Positions 1 to 5,422 of a stretch of 5,670 bases of DNA are shown one piece after another. The position numbers were made by a program, and so were the translations under genes. The stretch lies in assembly GCA_902479205.1 (NCBI GenBank), contig CABSNX010000131.1, positions 1 to 5,670 of the forward strand, written 5' to 3'. Below the pieces are notes generated by a model. It was not told the DNA's origin, searched no databases, and was given only the letters and a program-made list of their open reading frames with translations. Positions within the stretch are counted from its first letter, which is position 1. Every line of letters begins with the position of its first letter. Source of the stretch: an uncultured Collinsella sp. (GTDB lineage Bacteria; Actinomycetota; Coriobacteriia; Coriobacteriales; Coriobacteriaceae).

Positions 1-367
1 CCGAGCCCAGCAGCAGGCCGCCGATCCAGTCGAAGCCCAGTGCGAAGTGCGCAAAGGCGCCCGTGATACCAGCGGTGATGATAACGCCGAGCGTGCTCAG
101 CAGTACCGCGGGCGCGGCGACGGGCTTGGCGCGGTCGATGTTGGTGTTAAAGCCGCCGTAGAACATGATGAACAACAGCGCCGTACTGCAGACGGTTTCG
201 GTAAGCGCGTAGTCGCTAAATTCGATGTGCGCCGGCCCGTTAACGCCCAGCAGCATGCCGAGCGCGATAAAGATGAGCAGGGTGGGGAAGGGGAGCTTTT
301 TGCCGACGGGTTTGATGGTCAGGCACAAAATGATGACGAGGCCGATAAAGAGAAGTATCTGGTTCAT
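1..367 (-). CDS. Potassium/proton antiporter, CvrA/NhaP2 type (CPA1 family), N-terminal part only
   Basis: The reading frame starts at ATG 367-365 on the minus strand and stays open for 122 codons to the window edge, so only the N-terminus is present. The translation begins MNQILLFIGLVIILCLTIKP and ends WIGGLLLGS. Hydrophobic segments lie near residues 2-18, 27-42, 55-73, 83-108 and 114-122, as expected for the first helices of a cation/proton antiporter. The stretches LPFPTLLIFIALGMLLGV (25-42), LLFIMFYGGFNTN (64-76) and GVIITAGITGAFAHF (94-108) match what I know of CvrA/NhaP2 proteins, where the next residues would be the SSTDA ion-binding helix, here missing. The family exports K+ (or Na+) in exchange for H+ across the inner membrane, for osmotic and pH homeostasis. 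AGGAG at 384-380 is the ribosome site, with a somewhat long 12-nt spacing. It is divergent from the phosphatase gene. Family assignment is good; the transported ion is inferred. Confidence 0.85.
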   Translation of the reverse strand, partial: MNQILLFIGLVIILCLTIKPVGKKLPFPTLLIFIALGMLLGVNGPAHIEFSDYALTETVCSTALLFIMFYGGFNTNIDRAKPVAAPAVLLSTLGVIITAGITGAFAHFALGFDWIGGLLLGS

Positions 368-384
368 GGGTAGTGTCCGCTCCT

Positions 385-583
385 GGGTGGTTGGCGTGGC
401 ACGGTCGATTGTCTGCGGTTATTTGTACCCAAAGATGGTGGGTTTATGGGGCCGAGCCGTGGACGTTCGTATTTTCGACACGTGGTAGGTGCGCGGGAAG
501 CGCTGGGTGGGGTGTTGATGCTGGTGGCGCGGTGTTTTCGGGGCGTGCGGGCGACCGCTTGTGACCGTTGGCAGCGGTGGCAC
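385..583. other. Divergent intergenic region, no recognised feature
   Basis: This lies between the antiporter's ribosome site and the phosphatase promoter. I examined both strands and found no gene with a plausible start site and no RNA gene. On the minus strand I could not find a convincing -35/-10 pair for the antiporter: AT-rich hexamers such as TACAAA and GACAAT occur near 408-428 but lack a -35 partner at usable spacing. The stretch 495-550 is G-rich with low-complexity GGTG repetition. Confidence 0.5.
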
Positions 584-612
584 TTTCCAGCTTTATTGCA
601 ACGGAGTACAAT
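584..612 (+). promoter_or_regulatory. Predicted sigma70-type promoter of the metallophosphatase gene
   Basis: TTTCCA (584-589, four of six matches to TTGACA) and TACAAT (607-612, five of six matches to TATAAT) are separated by exactly 17 bases. Transcription would begin around 619, giving a leader of about 70 nt before the ATG at 688. This is the best -35/-10 pair in the window, but it is a sequence match only. Confidence 0.6.
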
Positions 613-626
613 GGGTAACGTTTAAG

Positions 627-637
627 TTCAACTTGAA
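627..637. promoter_or_regulatory. Short palindrome TTCAACTTGAA in the phosphatase leader
   Basis: TTCAA (627-631) and TTGAA (633-637) form a perfect 5-1-5 dyad about 8 bases downstream of the predicted transcription start. The larger context also contains AAGTT twice, 12 bases apart (624-628 and 636-640). A dyad here would suit a repressor acting as a roadblock, or a MerR-like factor if the true promoter lies elsewhere. It is short enough to be chance. Confidence 0.3.
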
Positions 638-687
638 GTTTTAGGCGTGGCATCGGGCTTCGGCCGTAATGCAGGGAAAGGCGTTCC

Positions 688-1527
688 ATGGCGATCTATG
701 TGACATCTGATGCTCACGGGCACGTGCGCGCGCTGGACGAGGCACTTTCCAAGATCTCGCTGACGTCCGACGACACGCTGTATGTGCTGGGCGACATGAT
801 CGACCGCGGTCCCGATCCGGTCGGTGTCATCAATTTGGTGCGGTCGCTGCCCAACGCTCGCGTGCTTAAGGGTAACCACGAGCAGATTATGCTCGACGCG
901 ATCATTGGCCAGGACCCGCTCGATGCCGAGACCTGGGATATCAACGGCGGTTGGACCACGCGCCAGCAGCTCAACGAAATGGAGTTTGAGGCATACGAGG
1001 AGCTGGTGCGCTGGGCTGCTGCCCTGCCGCTCTATGCGGTGGTCGAGACTGCCGAGCGACCGTATCTGCTGGTGCACGCCGGCATTCAGACCGAGGCGGC
1101 GCGTGCGTTTTTGCTTGAGCATGGTGTCGATTGCGGCGACGGCAGGGGAGCGGTCGATGTCGATAGCGAGCTTCTGCAGCAAATGCTCGCCGTGCAGTCG
1201 TCCGATGACTTGCTGTGGATTCGTCACGGCTACTGGGATGCTCCGACGGGACTGCTTTCTGCCGAGGGCAAGGGCCCGGTCGTGGTGAGCGGCCACACGC
1301 CCACGGTGTCGCTCGGGCGTTATTGCGAGGTCGGCGGCCTGGCGGGACTCGACGAGGAGTCGGGCCGCGGGCAGATTGTGTGCCTGGGTGGCGAGGATAC
1401 CGCCGGTGTGCCCGATCGCATCGATATCGATTGCGCGGCGGCCACCGGTTCCGAGTTCGGCCGCGTTGGCATCCTGCGCCTGGACGACGGGGCGGAGTTT
1501 TATGCGAACATCAACCCGGGCGAATAA
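688..1527 (+). CDS. PPP-family metallophosphatase (serine/threonine phosphatase or ApaH-like)
   Basis: This 279-residue protein carries the calcineurin-like metallophosphatase signature in order: SDAHGH (7-12, metal ligands D8 and H10), GDMIDRGPD (35-43, D36 with D39/R40), KGNHEQ (61-66, N63/H64), LVHAGI (128-133, H130) and SGHTP (201-205, H203), ending with IDIDCAA (245-251). These residues build a two-metal centre that hydrolyses phosphate esters. The first motif begins SD rather than the usual GD, leaving the ligands intact. The family includes bacterial PrpA/PrpE-type protein phosphatases and ApaH-type dinucleoside tetraphosphatases; I cannot choose the substrate from sequence. There is no signal peptide or membrane segment, so it should be cytoplasmic. 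The start is set by AGGGAAAGG (673-681), 6 bases before the ATG. It appears to be transcribed alone from the promoter at 584-612, convergent with the flippase gene. Confidence 0.9.
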   Translation: MAIYVTSDAHGHVRALDEALSKISLTSDDTLYVLGDMIDRGPDPVGVINLVRSLPNARVLKGNHEQIMLDAIIGQDPLDAETWDINGGWTTRQQLNEMEFEAYEELVRWAAALPLYAVVETAERPYLLVHAGIQTEAARAFLLEHGVDCGDGRGAVDVDSELLQQMLAVQSSDDLLWIRHGYWDAPTGLLSAEGKGPVVVSGHTPTVSLGRYCEVGGLAGLDEESGRGQIVCLGGEDTAGVPDRIDIDCAAATGSEFGRVGILRLDDGAEFYANINPGE

Positions 1528-1542
1528 TCGCTGCAAAGGGTA

Positions 1543-1613
1543 GCTAATTTGGGACGGGGCCTTTTTGACTACTTTTGCCCTTCTGCCCGCTAATTGATTT
1601 TTCTGGGACGGGG
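1543..1613. repeat. Two copies of a GCTAATT...TGGGACGGGG intergenic unit
   Basis: GCTAATT at 1543-1549 is directly followed by TGGGACGGGG (1550-1559). GCTAATT recurs at 1589-1595, and TGGGACGGGG follows after 8 T-rich bases (1604-1613). The TGGGACGGGG copies are 54 bases apart. A third GCTAATT lies at 1841-1847, over the flippase stop codon. The first copy starts 15 bases after the phosphatase stop codon and is followed by CCTTTTTG, so the unit may influence 3' end formation, but I see no strong stem with a T tract. It resembles a degenerate intergenic repeat. Confidence 0.45.
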
Positions 1614-1641
1614 ATTAAATAATCATTTGGCCGCCCGCTGG

Positions 1642-1764
1642 CTAAGTGAGTAGACTTTTTTGGAAATGCCGAGCACTCAACATGTTCGCCTCAATAAAAC
1701 CGCAGGTCACAGACTTGTGCTTTGTCGGTGTGGTCGGGGATTCGGTAAAAGTCTACTCACTTAG
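1642..1764. repeat. 123-bp element with perfect 18-bp terminal inverted repeats
   Basis: The left arm CTAAGTGAGTAGACTTTT (1642-1659) is the exact reverse complement of the right arm AAAAGTCTACTCACTTAG (1747-1764). The arms enclose 87 bases (1660-1746) with no plausible gene; the interior has small dyads such as AACATGTT (1679-1686) and CACA-GACT-TGTG. An exact 18-bp match at this distance is very unlikely by chance. I see no flanking target-site duplication (left flank GCTGG, right flank TTTTG). It could be a non-autonomous miniature transposable element, a REP-like palindromic pair, or a long-stem RNA at the junction of two convergent genes. The inverted repeat is certain; its role is not known to me. 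Confidence 0.85.
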
Positions 1765-1794
1765 TTTTGCGTGATGCATATTGTCCGCAACGAG

Positions 1795-1835
1795 ACCCCA
1801 GCCGGGGTGATTCCATCGCAAATTCCGGTGACCGG
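1795..1835 (-). terminator. Two small GC hairpins downstream of the flippase gene, weak terminator candidate
   Basis: Reading from the flippase stop codon on the minus strand, a 5-1-5 dyad (CCGGT/ACCGG, 1825-1835) comes first, followed by AATTT. A second hairpin follows (ACCCC/GGGGT with a 4-base loop, 1795-1808). Neither has the run of T expected of a strong intrinsic terminator, so this is tentative. Confidence 0.25.
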
Positions 1836-1845
1836 GGGCAGCTAA

Positions 1846-3420
1846 TTAGGCGCCGTATGGGTTGCGGTCGCGTTCGATGCGTTGGCGGATGTGGGCGTAC
1901 TCGACAATCAGCAGCACCAGCAGCAGGGCCATGATAGCCAGGTAACTCACGACGGCGCCCATCAGGCCCAGCAGGTTGATCAGGATCACCGGGAGCACCA
2001 CGCTCACGGCAAAGCAGATCAGGTAGATCTTGGTGACGTCTCCAGCGTGGCGCAGCACCGTGATAATGGCGTAGATAAAATCGATGGCCGCGGTTACGCC
2101 GCCGGCGACGACCATCAGCAGCGCCAATGCGCGGTAGCGCTCAAAGTTGAGGCCGTACATAAAGCTCATGAGGGGAATACCGGGGCCTGCCATAAATGCG
2201 GCGCATACGCCGGTGATGGCCACGATCAGCGCCATGACGGCGACAATAATTAAGTCAAAACGGCGGCGTTTGCGCGGGTTCGCCCAAATGCTCGACAGAC
2301 GCAAAAGCTGCGGTTTATAGACAAATCCAATGCTCAGCAAAATAGCCTGCGCCGGAAAGAACAGGGCATTAAAGTACAGCTGATATTTGTAGGCCAGCGT
2401 GCCTTCCATCACAAACTTGGGCATGCTCTCGATGAGGTTGAACAGGAACAGTGCGCCAAAGAGCGGGGCGCACTGGACAAACAGGTGGCCGACCTCGCGC
2501 AGACTCACGCGACGCGATTTTTCGGTTTCGAGCAGGGCCAGCGGCGCGGTGACCAGCACGAGCGAGACGATGGCGGTGACACCCATGGCCATGGCCGCGA
2601 TGGGCATGCTGCGCGTAAGGAACAGCGCCACGCTAAAGACCGCGATGACGCCGACGGAGCGCAGCGTTTGGCTCATGCCGGCCAGGTAGAGTTTATCGGC
2701 CTGCTGCAGGCGGCCCTCGTACACGTCCGCCACGCCGTCGATCACCTTATACAGGTAGACGCCCAGGCCGATCGTTGCCATCTGCGCGTCGTAGCCGCGG
2801 GCACTGCTGTATGCAAGGCCGCAGGCCAGCGCGAATGCTCCGCAAAGCCAGCGGTTGAGCTGGTAGGAGGCAAAGGACGCCTTCTCGTCGATGTCCGAGA
2901 CCTGAAAATTGCGCACGCCGTAGTTGCACGCGATCATGATGAGCGTGCCGGTGACAAACGCAATGGAGAACTTGCCGGCTTCCTCGGCGCCCACGAGCTG
3001 CGTGGACACGATGGTGAGCAGAGGAAACGCCATGCCCCATACGGCGGTGCCCAGGGTATTCCAAAGGTAGTCGCGACGGGTGGCATGATCTTCGTACTCG
3101 GCTTCTTGCGTGGAGAAGCCGCCGCCGTAGACGGCTCCGAGCAGGCGGTTCCACCAGGCATTGACCATGCGGTGGATGGGGCCGGGCTGGCGATCGCGCT
3201 CGCGGCGACGGCGTGTGGCCTGGTTGCTGTCGGGACCGCCGGCGTTACGCTGGCTTAGCTCTTGGATTCGTGCGAGCTCCTCGGCGGTGTGCGATGCGGG
3301 GAACAGGCCGTTCTCGATGCGTCCGCCCTGCCCGTGCGCCCCGCCCGATACGATGGGGTCGGTGACGCCGTTGCGGCGGGCGATGGCGCGGCGGATGCTA
3401 TCGAGGGGCGTGATGCTCAA
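1846..3420 (-). CDS. Wzx-like polysaccharide/lipid-linked oligosaccharide flippase (MOP superfamily)
   Basis: This 524-residue protein has a hydrophilic N-terminal region of about 115 residues, with an arginine-rich patch at 70-77, followed by a polytopic membrane domain. Hydrophobic segments lie near 121-141, 150-168, 190-206, 213-230, 253-270, 273-297, 312-332, 348-368, 388-411, 431-455, 464-485 and 487-508, about a dozen helices as in Wzx/PST transporters. The YLWNTLGTAVWGMAFPLLTI entry into helix 1 and the VGAEEAGKFSIAF segment (143-155) are typical of the family, which flips undecaprenyl-linked sugars across the inner membrane for capsule, exopolysaccharide or wall glycan synthesis. The substrate cannot be read from sequence. 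The start is TTG (3420-3418), supported by AAAGGA at 3433-3428 with 7-base spacing; the next Met is residue 85. No glycosyltransferase or polymerase gene lies beside it, which is unusual. Confidence 0.82.
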   Translation of the reverse strand: MSITPLDSIRRAIARRNGVTDPIVSGGAHGQGGRIENGLFPASHTAEELARIQELSQRNAGGPDSNQATRRRRERDRQPGPIHRMVNAWWNRLLGAVYGGGFSTQEAEYEDHATRRDYLWNTLGTAVWGMAFPLLTIVSTQLVGAEEAGKFSIAFVTGTLIMIACNYGVRNFQVSDIDEKASFASYQLNRWLCGAFALACGLAYSSARGYDAQMATIGLGVYLYKVIDGVADVYEGRLQQADKLYLAGMSQTLRSVGVIAVFSVALFLTRSMPIAAMAMGVTAIVSLVLVTAPLALLETEKSRRVSLREVGHLFVQCAPLFGALFLFNLIESMPKFVMEGTLAYKYQLYFNALFFPAQAILLSIGFVYKPQLLRLSSIWANPRKRRRFDLIIVAVMALIVAITGVCAAFMAGPGIPLMSFMYGLNFERYRALALLMVVAGGVTAAIDFIYAIITVLRHAGDVTKIYLICFAVSVVLPVILINLLGLMGAVVSYLAIMALLLVLLIVEYAHIRQRIERDRNPYGA

Positions 3421-3433
3421 GGCGGAGTCCTTT
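3418..3433 (-). promoter_or_regulatory. Ribosome binding site that fixes a TTG start for the flippase
   Basis: On the minus strand AAAGGA (3433-3428) is followed by 7 bases and TTG (3420-3418). No ATG or GTG in the frame has a comparable site, and the next Met is 84 residues further in, so the rare TTG start is preferred. Confidence 0.7.
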
Positions 3434-3448
3434 CTATTGCTGCGCTCT

Positions 3449-3454
3449 AGTATA
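3449..3454 (-). promoter_or_regulatory. Candidate -10 box of the flippase gene
   Basis: TATACT (minus strand, 3454-3449; five of six to consensus) would place the transcription start near 3442, with a leader of about 22 nt carrying the ribosome site. No good -35 exists at 16-18 bases upstream (sequence near ACACGA), so activity may depend on an activator. Confidence 0.45.
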
Positions 3455-3479
3455 GACGCGGCGGTGTTTGCTCGTGTTT

Positions 3480-3496
3480 TTGAACGGATTGTTCAA
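3480..3496. promoter_or_regulatory. Dyad TTGAAC-N5-GTTCAA between divergent genes
   Basis: TTGAAC (3480-3485) and GTTCAA (3491-3496) are exact reverse complements separated by GGATT. The centre lies about 46 bases upstream of the predicted flippase transcription start, where activators of weak -35 promoters often bind, and about 110 bases upstream of the lactate permease ATG. It is a plausible operator for either gene; no cognate regulator is visible in the window. Confidence 0.4.
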
Positions 3497-3599
3497 TATT
3501 TCGGCAGGCGGCAGAAAATTGTCGGTAAGCGTGCGGTATCCTGTTCAAGTTTTATGACACCCCCGATGCCGCCCTCGCGGTACCAAGGAGCTTTTACCC

Positions 3600-5171
3600 A
3601 TGGACGTCGCCGCATTTTTGCTGGCTCTTGTGCCTATCATCTGGCTTGTCGTGATGCTGCTGTGCTTTAAATGGTCGGCCTGGAAAGCCGCGATTGGTTC
3701 GTTTGTTCTTTCGTGCGTGCTCGCCTTTGCGTGGTGGCATTTGCCGGTGGCGCAGATAGCCACGGCCTCGCTCGAGGGCTTTTTGATGGCGCTGTGGCCC
3801 ATCGTGTTGGTGATTATCGCCGCCGTCTTTACGTATAACCTCTGCGTTCGCACGGGCGCCATGGACGTGATCGGCAGCATGATCACCTCCATCAGCAGCG
3901 ATCGCCGTCTGCTGGCGCTGCTCGTGGCGTGGTGCTTCGGCGGCTTTATGGAGGGCATGGCTGGCTTTGGTACCGCTGTCGCCATTCCCGCCGGCATGCT
4001 CGCGGGCCTTGGTTTTGAGGCCGTGCCTGCCGTGCTGATCTGCCTGCTGGCCAACGGCGTGCCCACGCCCTACGGCTCCATCGGCATCCCCACGGTGTCC
4101 GTTGCCGACCTGGTGGGTCTGGATTCCCTGCACCTGGCGACCGTTCAGCTGGTGCAGCTCGCACCGTTCTTTGTGGTGATGCCGCTGCTCATCGTGTTGG
4201 TTGCGGGCCGCGTGACCGACGATCAAGGCGATGTTGCGAGCGTAGGCGAGCGCCTGCACGGCGTGGCCGGTATCGCGCTGCTCTCTGGCGCGTCCTTTGT
4301 CGGCGCTGCCCTGGTCGTCGCTATGTTTGTGGGCCCCGAGCTTGCCGTGGTCGTGGGCTCCATCGTGTCGCTCGCGCTGACCGCCGCGCTTGCCATGCGC
4401 GCCGAGAAGTCCGGTCACCTGGACGCGCGCTTTCACATGAATATCGAGGCCGGTGAGCAGCTCACCGCTAAGTCGGCGCTTTCTGCCTGGTCGTGTTTCA
4501 TCCTGATTTTTGTACTGCTGTTGGGTACGTCCAACCTGGTGCCCGCCGTGCATGCCGCGCTTGCGCCCTTTGCGAGTCACGTGCAGGTGTATTGCGGCGA
4601 GAACCCCGGCATGCTCACGTTTTCGTGGATTAACACGCCGGGTGTTTGGATCTTCCTGGCCGCGTTTATCGGCGGCGCCATTCAGGGGGCTTCGCCGCGC
4701 ATGATGGGCGAGGTGCTGGCCGCGACTGTGAAGCAGATGATGCCGACGGTAATCACGATGCTTTCGGTGCTGGGCTGTGCCAAGGTGATGGGCTATGCGG
4801 GCATGATCTCTTCGATCAGTGCGTTCTGCATTGCCGTCGCCGGTGGTCTGTACCCGATTCTGGCCCCGTGGATCGGTGCCGTCGGTGCGTTCGTGACCGG
4901 TTCGGGCACATCGTCGGGCATGCTGTTTGGTCCCATTCAGAGCCAGGCCGCTTCGGCGCTGGGTGTGAGCGACTACTGGATGGTTGCGCTGAACGCCCTG
5001 GGTGTCGCCGCCGGCAAGATGATCTCGCCGCAAACGCTCGCGATTGGCCTTGCCGCCGTGCACGTGCGCGGTAAGGACGCCGAACTCCTGGGTGCAGTGC
5101 TGCCCTACGCCGCCGGCATGCTGGTCCTCATGAGCGCCATCGCCATGCTCGGCCAAGGCCTGCCACTGTAG
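3600..5171 (+). CDS. lctP: L-lactate permease (LctP/LldP family, TC 2.A.14)
   Basis: This 523-residue integral membrane protein consists almost wholly of hydrophobic helices. Family hallmarks are present: GGFMEGMAGFGTAVAIPAGM (114-133), the ANGVPTPYGSIGIP segment (151-164), and a C-terminal block with GSGTSSGMLFGPIQ (434-447) and GKMISPQ (472-478). The family imports lactate or glycolate with protons across the cytoplasmic membrane; typical members are about 500-560 residues, so this is full length. At residue 436 there is Gly where I recall Asp or Asn in many relatives. The start is supported by AAGGAG (3585-3590), 9 bases before ATG. I could not find a convincing promoter; TATCCT at 3537-3542 is a possible -10 without a good -35. 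The stop codon's last base begins a palindromic repeat. Direction of lactate transport in this organism, uptake or export, is inferred and not shown. Confidence 0.93.
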   Translation: MDVAAFLLALVPIIWLVVMLLCFKWSAWKAAIGSFVLSCVLAFAWWHLPVAQIATASLEGFLMALWPIVLVIIAAVFTYNLCVRTGAMDVIGSMITSISSDRRLLALLVAWCFGGFMEGMAGFGTAVAIPAGMLAGLGFEAVPAVLICLLANGVPTPYGSIGIPTVSVADLVGLDSLHLATVQLVQLAPFFVVMPLLIVLVAGRVTDDQGDVASVGERLHGVAGIALLSGASFVGAALVVAMFVGPELAVVVGSIVSLALTAALAMRAEKSGHLDARFHMNIEAGEQLTAKSALSAWSCFILIFVLLLGTSNLVPAVHAALAPFASHVQVYCGENPGMLTFSWINTPGVWIFLAAFIGGAIQGASPRMMGEVLAATVKQMMPTVITMLSVLGCAKVMGYAGMISSISAFCIAVAGGLYPILAPWIGAVGAFVTGSGTSSGMLFGPIQSQAASALGVSDYWMVALNALGVAAGKMISPQTLAIGLAAVHVRGKDAELLGAVLPYAAGMLVLMSAIAMLGQGLPL

Positions 5172-5203
5172 CCGGCACTCTGGGAACGTCCCTAAGTGCC
5201 GGC
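5171..5203. repeat. Palindromic REP-like unit abutting the lactate permease stop codon
   Basis: GCCGGCACT (5171-5179) and AGTGCCGGC (5195-5203) form a perfect 9-bp stem, with an inner 4-bp stem GGGA/TCCC (5182-5185 with 5189-5192) around ACG. The first base is the last base of the permease stop codon TAG. No T run follows, so it is a poor intrinsic terminator, though it could stabilise the mRNA 3' end. Confidence 0.65.
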
Positions 5204-5206
5204 ATC

Positions 5207-5248
5207 TGGGGACACTCCTTGGTTGTTGCCTGTTCAAGAGTGTCCCCA
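5207..5248. repeat. Inverted repeat TGGGGACACTC ... GAGTGTCCCCA
   Basis: TGGGGACACTC (5207-5217) and GAGTGTCCCCA (5238-5248) are exact reverse complements of 11 bp around a 20-base loop. It follows the 5171-5203 palindrome after 3 bases, and shares its GGGA(A)C/GTCCC vocabulary. A repeat of this type in an intergenic tail suggests a REP/BIME-like family mobilised by REP-associated (RAYT) transposases elsewhere; that link is inference. Confidence 0.65.
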
Positions 5249-5252
5249 ACGG

Positions 5253-5283
5253 CTAGTCGTTTAAGAACGTCCCCGATGACTGG
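5253..5283. repeat. Third, degenerate repeat unit with GAACGTCCCC
   Basis: CTAGTCGT (5253-5260) can pair with ATGACTGG (5276-5283) allowing two G-U pairs. The loop holds GAACGTCCCC (5265-5274), which nearly repeats GGAACGTCCC at 5183-5192. It completes a run of three adjacent hairpin-forming units between the permease and pckA. Confidence 0.4.
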
Positions 5284-5332
5284 GCCGCTTGCCTGCGATT
5301 TTTGACCGTTGGGCGGGCGCTTCGCCGTTGCC

Positions 5333-5348
5333 GCAAAAACGTTTTTGC
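5333..5348. promoter_or_regulatory. 16-bp perfect palindrome upstream of pckA, LacI/GalR-type operator candidate
   Basis: GCAAAAACGTTTTTGC is a perfect 16-bp palindrome centred on CG, 75 bases before the pckA start. The AA-CG-TT core is the classic shape of LacI/GalR-family operators, including catabolite-control (CcpA-like) sites, although the outer bases differ from the Gram-positive cre consensus. Control of a gluconeogenic/anaplerotic gene by a sugar-responsive LacI-type repressor would fit; the regulator is not in the window. A clear -35/-10 pair is not visible nearby; TACAAC at 5357-5362 is a possible -10. Confidence 0.5.
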
Positions 5349-5365
5349 ATATCGGGTACAACGGG

Positions 5366-5381
5366 CTTTACGTGAGTAAAG
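5366..5381. promoter_or_regulatory. Inverted repeat CTTTAC-GTGA-GTAAAG in the pckA upstream region
   Basis: Two exact 6-bp arms (5366-5371 and 5376-5381) surround GTGA, forming either a second operator-like dyad or a small hairpin in the pckA leader. It lies 41 bases before the ATG and 17 bases beyond the 5333-5348 palindrome, suggesting layered control of pckA. Confidence 0.4.
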
Positions 5382-5422
5382 TGCGCGCTGCGTCCACGTG
5401 TCGCGTTTTTAAAGGAGGCCCC

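Noticed and set aside
47..373. 108-codon plus-strand open frame at the left end
   Set aside because: It is antisense to the antiporter fragment, whose translation is clearly a CPA1-type transporter. The plus-strand product is low-complexity and charged.
628..1536. 302-codon open frame antisense to the metallophosphatase
   Set aside because: It overlaps a gene with all catalytic motifs intact. The antisense product has shadow-like composition and no family resemblance.
1642..1764. CRISPR array or tRNA at the inverted-repeat element
   Set aside because: There are only two arms, in inverted rather than direct orientation, with no regular spacer series. The interior does not fold into a cloverleaf that I can recognise.
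2485..3258. 257-codon plus-strand open frame within the flippase gene
   Set aside because: It is a shadow of the membrane protein on the other strand, rich in His, Gly, Asp and Arg, without a start signal.
3946..4164. Short Arg/Pro-rich minus-strand frame inside the permease
   Set aside because: It is one of several overlapping shadows in conserved coding sequence, with no independent support.
5171..5203. Strong intrinsic terminator of the lactate permease
   Set aside because: The 9-bp GC stem is convincing, but it is followed by ATCTGGGG with no T run, so it is listed as a palindromic repeat.
3594..5249. 551-codon open frame antisense to the lactate permease
   Set aside because: It exactly shadows the permease gene. 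Its product is a His/Arg/Gln/Gly-rich non-membrane sequence with no recognisable domain, the usual result of reading a GC-rich hydrophobic gene backwards. It has no ribosome site of note.
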